Assembly: GCF_009709675.1 (NCBI RefSeq)
Contig: NZ_WMLB01000047.1
Location: 1-64,000, forward strand
Direction: 5' to 3'
From: Agromyces bracchium
GTDB lineage: Bacteria > Actinomycetota > Actinomycetes > Actinomycetales > Microbacteriaceae
Length of the DNA stretch: 64,000 nt
In this document: piece after piece, positions 60,396 through 64,000 of the stretch
Layout of the letters: each line of letters begins with the position of its first letter
How positions within the stretch are numbered: position 1 is the first letter of the stretch
Program-made: the position numbers and the translations under genes
The notes under the pieces: generated by a model
Told to the model about the DNA's origin: nothing
Seen by the model: the letters and a program-made list of their open reading frames with translations, nothing else
Databases searched by the model: none

Positions 60396-63158
60396 ATGCA
60401 CATCGCACGTTCACGCCTTGCGGCGCTGGTGGTCGGAGCCGCGGTCGCGGCATCCGTCATCGTCGCGGGGCCCGCTGCCGCCCACGATGGCGTAGACCAC
60501 GGTGACGAGGTCTCGGCCACGACCTGGGCCAACTACGAGCGCGTCAGGCTCGCCGGCACCCAGGGCGTCGGAGAGCCGATCGACCTCGCGGTCCTCCCCG
60601 ACTCCCGAGTCCTGCACACGACGCGGAACGGCCAGCTCCGCCTCACCGACCCCGCACTGGGCACGACGACGACGGTCAACACCATCGACGTCTACTCGAA
60701 CTCCGAGGACGGCCTGCAGACGGTGACCCTCGACCCGGACTTCGAGGAGAACGGCTGGGTCTACCTCTACTACGCCCCGCGCGAGATGGAGGCACCGTAC
60801 CCGGCGACGACGCCGGTCGGATCGGCGCCGAACACGCTCCCGGCCGGGCAGGACGCCTCGTACTGGGACCAGTGGAAGGGCTACAACCAGCTCAGCCGCT
60901 TCAAGTGGGACGCCGAGGCATCCGCACTCGACCTGTCGACCAAGCAGGACATCATCAAGGTCGAGGTCCAGCGCGGGCAGTGCTGCCACGTCGGCGGTGA
61001 CGTCGCCTTCGACGACGAGGGCAACCTGCTCCTCTCGACGGGTGACAACACGCCGGCCAGCACGCCGGGCGCGAGCGGCTACGCGCCGAACAACGACCGT
61101 CCCGGCTACAACCCCGGCTTCGACGCGCGACGCGGTGCGGGCAACACCAACGACCTGCGCGGCAAGATCATCCGGATCGACGTGCAGGAAGACGGCAGCT
61201 ACACGATCCCCGAGGGCAACCTCTTCGCGCCGGGCACGGCCGAGACCCGCCCCGAGATCTTCGTGATGGGCGTGCGGAACCCGTTCCGCATGGACTTCAA
61301 CACCGTCACCGGTGCCGTCACGTGGGGCGACTACGGCCCCGACGCGGGCACGGCGAGCGACCTGCGCGGCCCCATGGGCTACGTCGAGTGGCAGTCCACG
61401 ACCACCGCGATCAACGGCGGATGGCCGTACTGCCACGGTCCGAACGCGAACTACAACGACTGGGACTTCGAGACCGCGACCCAGGGCGAGTGGTTCGACT
61501 GCGAGGGCACGCTCATCAACACGAGCGCCTACAACACCGGCCTCGACCAGCTCCCGACGGCGACCGAGCCGCAGCTCTGGTACGGCGACCGACCCGAGCA
61601 CCAGCCGTGGCCCGAGTTCGGCTCGGGCGGCCAGGCCCCCATGGGCGGCCCGACCTACGTCTACGACGAGGAGAACCCCTCGGAGACGAAGTTCCCGGAG
61701 TACTGGAACCACAAGACGTTCATGGGCGAGTTCTCGCGCGACCGCGTGTTCGTCTTCTCGCAGGACGAGGGCGACGGGCCCGTCACGAAGATCGAGGACT
61801 TCCTCCCGAACGCCTCGCTGAACGCCGCGGGCATGCCGCCGTGGGACAACGTGATGGACATGGAGTTCGGCCCCGACGGTTCGCTCTACGTGCTCGACTA
61901 CGGCGACGGCTTCTTCCGCCCGAACCCCGACGCAGGCCTCTACCGGGTCGACTACGTCGTGGGCACGAAGGGCCCGCGCGTCATCCTCGAGGCCTCGCCC
62001 ACGTCGGGTGAGGGACCGCTCGAGGTCGACTTCGACGCCTCCGACTCGACGCACCCCGACGGGCTCGCGCTCAGCTACGCCTGGGACTTCGAGGGCACGG
62101 GCACGTTCGAGGAGGGTGACGCGACCGCGTCGCACACCTTCACCGAGGACGGCCAGTACCAGGCCCGCGTGCGGGTCACCGACGAAGGCGGACGCGTGAG
62201 CCTCGCCTCGGTCACGATCACGGTCGGCAACACCGCGCCCGTCGTCGAGATCGTCTCCCCGGCGAACGGCTCGTTCGCCGACTGGGGCGACGAGATCGAG
62301 TTCGTGGTCGAGGTGACCGACCCCGACGAGACGATCGACTGCGACCGCGTGCTGTGGAGCTACGGCCTCGGCCACGACAACACGCACACGCACCCGCTGT
62401 TCACGGGCAACGGCTGCACCGCGACGATCGAGATGGCGCTCGAGGCCGGCCACGGCGACACCGAGAACATCTACGCCCAGATCGGGGCGTCGTACACCGA
62501 CGCCGGCACCGACACCGCTCCCGCACTGACGGGTGACGACGTCGCGCTGCTCAACCCGCGGGCGCTGCAGGCCGAGCACAACGACGCCCGCAGCGGCGAG
62601 GTGACGGTCGTCGACGACGAGTCGGCCGAGGGCTTCCGCCACCTGGCGGGCCTCGACGCCGGCGAGTGGATCGCCTACCAGCCGGTCGAGTTCGGCGGCA
62701 TCACCGGTGCCACCGTCCGCGCCTCGGGTGAGGGCGAGGTGTCGCTGCACTGGGGTGACGCCGACGCCGACGCCTTCGCGACCTTCGCGGTCGACTCCGA
62801 GGGCTGGGCGGATGTCTCGGTGCCGCTCGTGACCGTGCCGGAGGGCACCGGTCGCGTGGTCGTGACCTCGACGGGCGGGGTCGTCCTCGACCAGTTCGTG
62901 TTCACGACGTCGGTGGACGACATCCGGGCGCTCCTCGCGGCGCTGAAGGCCGACGGCAGCATCACGCGCGGCGTCCAGGCCTCGTTCGGCGATGTCCTCG
63001 CCGAGGTCGACGCGGCACTCGACGCGGAGGACACCGCGACGGCGATCGCCCGGCTCGAGTTCATCGCAAGCCAGGTGCCGAACCGGGTCCGCACCGACGC
63101 CGACGCGGCGGCGCTCATCATCCGCGCAGTCGAGGCGGTGATCGCCGAGCTCGAGTAG
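60396..63158 (+). CDS. Secreted PQQ-type sugar dehydrogenase with PKD, CBM6-like and FIMAH domains
   Basis: 920 residues. Sec signal (LAALVVGAAVAASVIVAGPA, then AAAHDG). The GSDH/sorbosone-dehydrogenase propeller spans about 40-530: SEDGLQTVTLDPDFEENGWV, CCHVGGDVAFDDEGNLLLST, RGKIIRIDVQEDG, and NGGWPYCHGPN. A PKD domain follows (about 540-625), then an Ig-like segment. A CBM6-like domain (about 710-825) contains AGEWIAYQPVEF. A FIMAH-like helical end starts DDIRALLAALKADGSI. No wall-sorting motif. It probably oxidises plant or algal sugars outside the cell, bound by its accessory domains. GGAGA precedes ATG. Confidence 0.88.
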   Translation: MHIARSRLAALVVGAAVAASVIVAGPAAAHDGVDHGDEVSATTWANYERVRLAGTQGVGEPIDLAVLPDSRVLHTTRNGQLRLTDPALGTTTTVNTIDVYSNSEDGLQTVTLDPDFEENGWVYLYYAPREMEAPYPATTPVGSAPNTLPAGQDASYWDQWKGYNQLSRFKWDAEASALDLSTKQDIIKVEVQRGQCCHVGGDVAFDDEGNLLLSTGDNTPASTPGASGYAPNNDRPGYNPGFDARRGAGNTNDLRGKIIRIDVQEDGSYTIPEGNLFAPGTAETRPEIFVMGVRNPFRMDFNTVTGAVTWGDYGPDAGTASDLRGPMGYVEWQSTTTAINGGWPYCHGPNANYNDWDFETATQGEWFDCEGTLINTSAYNTGLDQLPTATEPQLWYGDRPEHQPWPEFGSGGQAPMGGPTYVYDEENPSETKFPEYWNHKTFMGEFSRDRVFVFSQDEGDGPVTKIEDFLPNASLNAAGMPPWDNVMDMEFGPDGSLYVLDYGDGFFRPNPDAGLYRVDYVVGTKGPRVILEASPTSGEGPLEVDFDASDSTHPDGLALSYAWDFEGTGTFEEGDATASHTFTEDGQYQARVRVTDEGGRVSLASVTITVGNTAPVVEIVSPANGSFADWGDEIEFVVEVTDPDETIDCDRVLWSYGLGHDNTHTHPLFTGNGCTATIEMALEAGHGDTENIYAQIGASYTDAGTDTAPALTGDDVALLNPRALQAEHNDARSGEVTVVDDESAEGFRHLAGLDAGEWIAYQPVEFGGITGATVRASGEGEVSLHWGDADADAFATFAVDSEGWADVSVPLVTVPEGTGRVVVTSTGGVVLDQFVFTTSVDDIRALLAALKADGSITRGVQASFGDVLAEVDAALDAEDTATAIARLEFIASQVPNRVRTDADAAALIIRAVEAVIAELE

Positions 63159-63164
63159 CACCCC

Positions 63165-63193
63165 GCGGCGGCGGGGCTCGTCCCCGCCGCCGC
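63165..63193 (+). terminator. Terminator after sugar dehydrogenase
   Basis: GCGGCGGCGGGG and CCCCGCCGCCGC form a perfect 12-bp stem with a five-base loop, six bases after the stop codon. Confidence 0.85.
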
Positions 63194-63258
63194 GCACCAG
63201 ACCGGTGCGGTCGGGAAACGACCTTGGCGGGATCCTCCGGCCGCACCAAGAACGGGTC

Positions 63259-63285
63259 GGGCCGCGTCCTCATGGGGCGCGGCCC
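63259..63285 (+). terminator. Second hairpin downstream
   Basis: GGGCCGCG and CGCGGCCC form an 8-bp stem around 11 bases, inside an imperfect larger pair. A backup terminator, or the leader of the holin-family gene at 63389. Confidence 0.4.
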
Positions 63286-63388
63286 GTTCCCATGCCCGGC
63301 GACACCCGATCCGGCACTCGGGCTCCGGGCCCGGCGGCGGGCCGTTCGGCTCTGTCCCACGGGGCTCGCACGGCGCTAGCCTTCGCTC

Positions 63389-63781
63389 ATGATCCGCTTC
63401 CTGATCAACATCGCGATCTCGCTCATCACGGCGGCCATCGGCCTGCTGGTCACGTCCTGGATCCTCCCGGACTTCCACCTCGACGCGGCCGGCTTCATCG
63501 TGGCCGTGCTCGTCTTCACGATCGCGCAGGCGATCCTCGCGCCGTTCATCTTCAACATGGCCCGGCAGTACGCCTCGGCCATCCTCGGCGGCATCGGCCT
63601 CGTGTCGACCTTCGTCGCGCTGCTCATCGCGTCGCTGTTCCCGAACGGCATCCGCGTCGACGGCATCGTGACCTGGATCCTCGCGACGCTCATCATGTGG
63701 ATCATCACGGCGCTCGGCACGTGGCTGCTCGGCCTCTGGTGGCTGAAGGGACGCGTCGAGGAGCGCCGCGCGAACTCCTGA
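63389..63781 (+). CDS. Phage-holin-4_2-family membrane protein
   Basis: 130 residues. Four hydrophobic helices (INIAISLITAAIGLLVTSWI, then FIVAVLVFTIAQAILAPFIF, ILGGIGLVSTFVALLIASLF and a final IMWIITALGTWLLGLWWL) with the family link NGIRVDGIVTWILATLI. The family name is historical; most members are chromosomal and of unknown role. No phage genes are nearby. Confidence 0.85.
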   Translation: MIRFLINIAISLITAAIGLLVTSWILPDFHLDAAGFIVAVLVFTIAQAILAPFIFNMARQYASAILGGIGLVSTFVALLIASLFPNGIRVDGIVTWILATLIMWIITALGTWLLGLWWLKGRVEERRANS

Positions 63782-63803
63782 ACGTCGCGTCGCGGGCCCG
63801 GGC

Positions 63804-64000
63804 TCACGCCTCCGGGCGGTAGGCGAGCACCGAGCCGTCGACCGACACGCGCACGTCGGTGCCGCGCGGCACGACGCCCGATGCGGTGACCCGGGCGCGC
63901 AGCCGCACGCCGTCGGCGAGCGCGAGGGCGAGCATCGCGTCGTGCCCGGTGTACTCGACGTCGGTCACGATGCCGTCGAGCGCGCCGTCGTCCGCGCGGC
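63804..64000 (-). CDS. ABC importer ATP-binding protein, C-terminal TOBE part (partial)
   Basis: The reverse-strand frame reads LDGIVTDVEYTGHDAMLALA, then LADGVRLRARVTASGVVPRG, then TDVRVSVDGSVLAYRPEA and a stop at 63804. This is the TOBE_2 domain of PotA/FbpC/UgpC-type ATPases. The nucleotide-binding part lies beyond the right edge. No substrate can be inferred. Confidence 0.75.
   Translation of the reverse strand, partial: RADDGALDGIVTDVEYTGHDAMLALALADGVRLRARVTASGVVPRGTDVRVSVDGSVLAYRPEA

Noticed and set aside
60411-63197. A 928-codon open frame on the minus strand over the sugar dehydrogenase gene
   Set aside because: It is exactly antisense to a well-supported multidomain gene, is rich in Arg/Val/Gly typical of high-GC shadow frames, and has no recognisable domain or ribosome site.
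63389-63781. Prophage marker (holin)
   Set aside because: The holin-4_2 family is mostly chromosomal, and no phage structural, lysis or integrase genes are nearby.
1-64000. tRNA or rRNA genes
   Set aside because: I scanned the intergenic regions by eye for cloverleaf arms and conserved rRNA blocks and saw none; a covariance-model scan would be needed to exclude degenerate or unusual RNAs.

Overview
The window is very GC-rich, almost wall-to-wall coding DNA from an actinobacterium. It has frequent GTG starts, ATGA/GTGA-coupled operons, a DUF222/HNH protein, DUF5671, DUF6421 and DUF6328 proteins, and a coenzyme F420 gene set. Together these suggest a member of Microbacteriaceae (Agromyces-like). 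That placement is inference. I see no rRNA, tRNA, CRISPR array, insertion sequence or prophage.

Layout. 0-8.7 kb: DUF222/HNH nuclease-like protein, EF-G-like GTPase, LLM oxidoreductase, phosphoribosyltransferase, zinc alcohol dehydrogenase, cofD and a secreted protein. 8.9-13.8 kb (minus strand): a coupled catabolic operon of zinc dehydrogenase, OsmC-like protein, CoA-transferase III, amidohydrolase 2 and LigB/LigA-type extradiol dioxygenase. 14.1-15.2 kb: a lone NMT1/THI5-like binding lipoprotein. 15.2-16.1 kb: a gene-poor stretch with a decayed membrane-protein gene. 16.2-22.5 kb (minus): alpha/beta hydrolase-fold protein, hydantoinase/dihydroorotase-like amidohydrolase, LLM oxidoreductase, ABC ATPase, two permeases and a RidA protein. 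22.8-25.9 kb: an ABC importer of the proposed F420-0 type, followed by a P-loop-less kinase-like gene and a truncated flavin-binding gene. 26.9-32.3 kb: ABC exporter, LolA-like protein and gamma-glutamyltransferase. 32.4-38.0 kb (minus): LLM/FGD-family oxidoreductase, cofE, cofC and fgd, then a GntR/FCD regulator and a second cofE. 38-46 kb: small membrane proteins, exonuclease III, Ser/Thr kinase plus lipoprotein, SDR, acetyltransferase and a complete SsuBAC-type importer. 46-58.8 kb: DUF5671 protein, polysaccharide deacetylase, a repeat-built secreted protein, DUF6421 plus SDR, PIG-L deacetylase, alpha/beta hydrolase, FAD-linked oxidase and MFS transporter. 59-63 kb: a Tat-exported sugar isomerase-like protein and a 920-residue secreted PQQ-type sugar dehydrogenase. 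The right edge holds a holin-4_2-family protein and the C-terminal end of a TOBE-containing ABC ATPase.

The strongest system-level signal is a shared operator-like motif, TTTTGGAT-N5-ATCCAG and close variants. It lies 41-91 bp upstream of five start codons: the LigAB operon, the lone binding protein, the hydantoinase/LLM/transporter operon, the LLM-cofE-cofC-fgd operon, and the GntR gene itself. This links a split ABC importer, two enzyme operons and F420 maturation/reduction genes into one probable regulon. I infer an F420-linked catabolic pathway for an unidentified cyclic-amide, N-heterocyclic or aromatic substrate.
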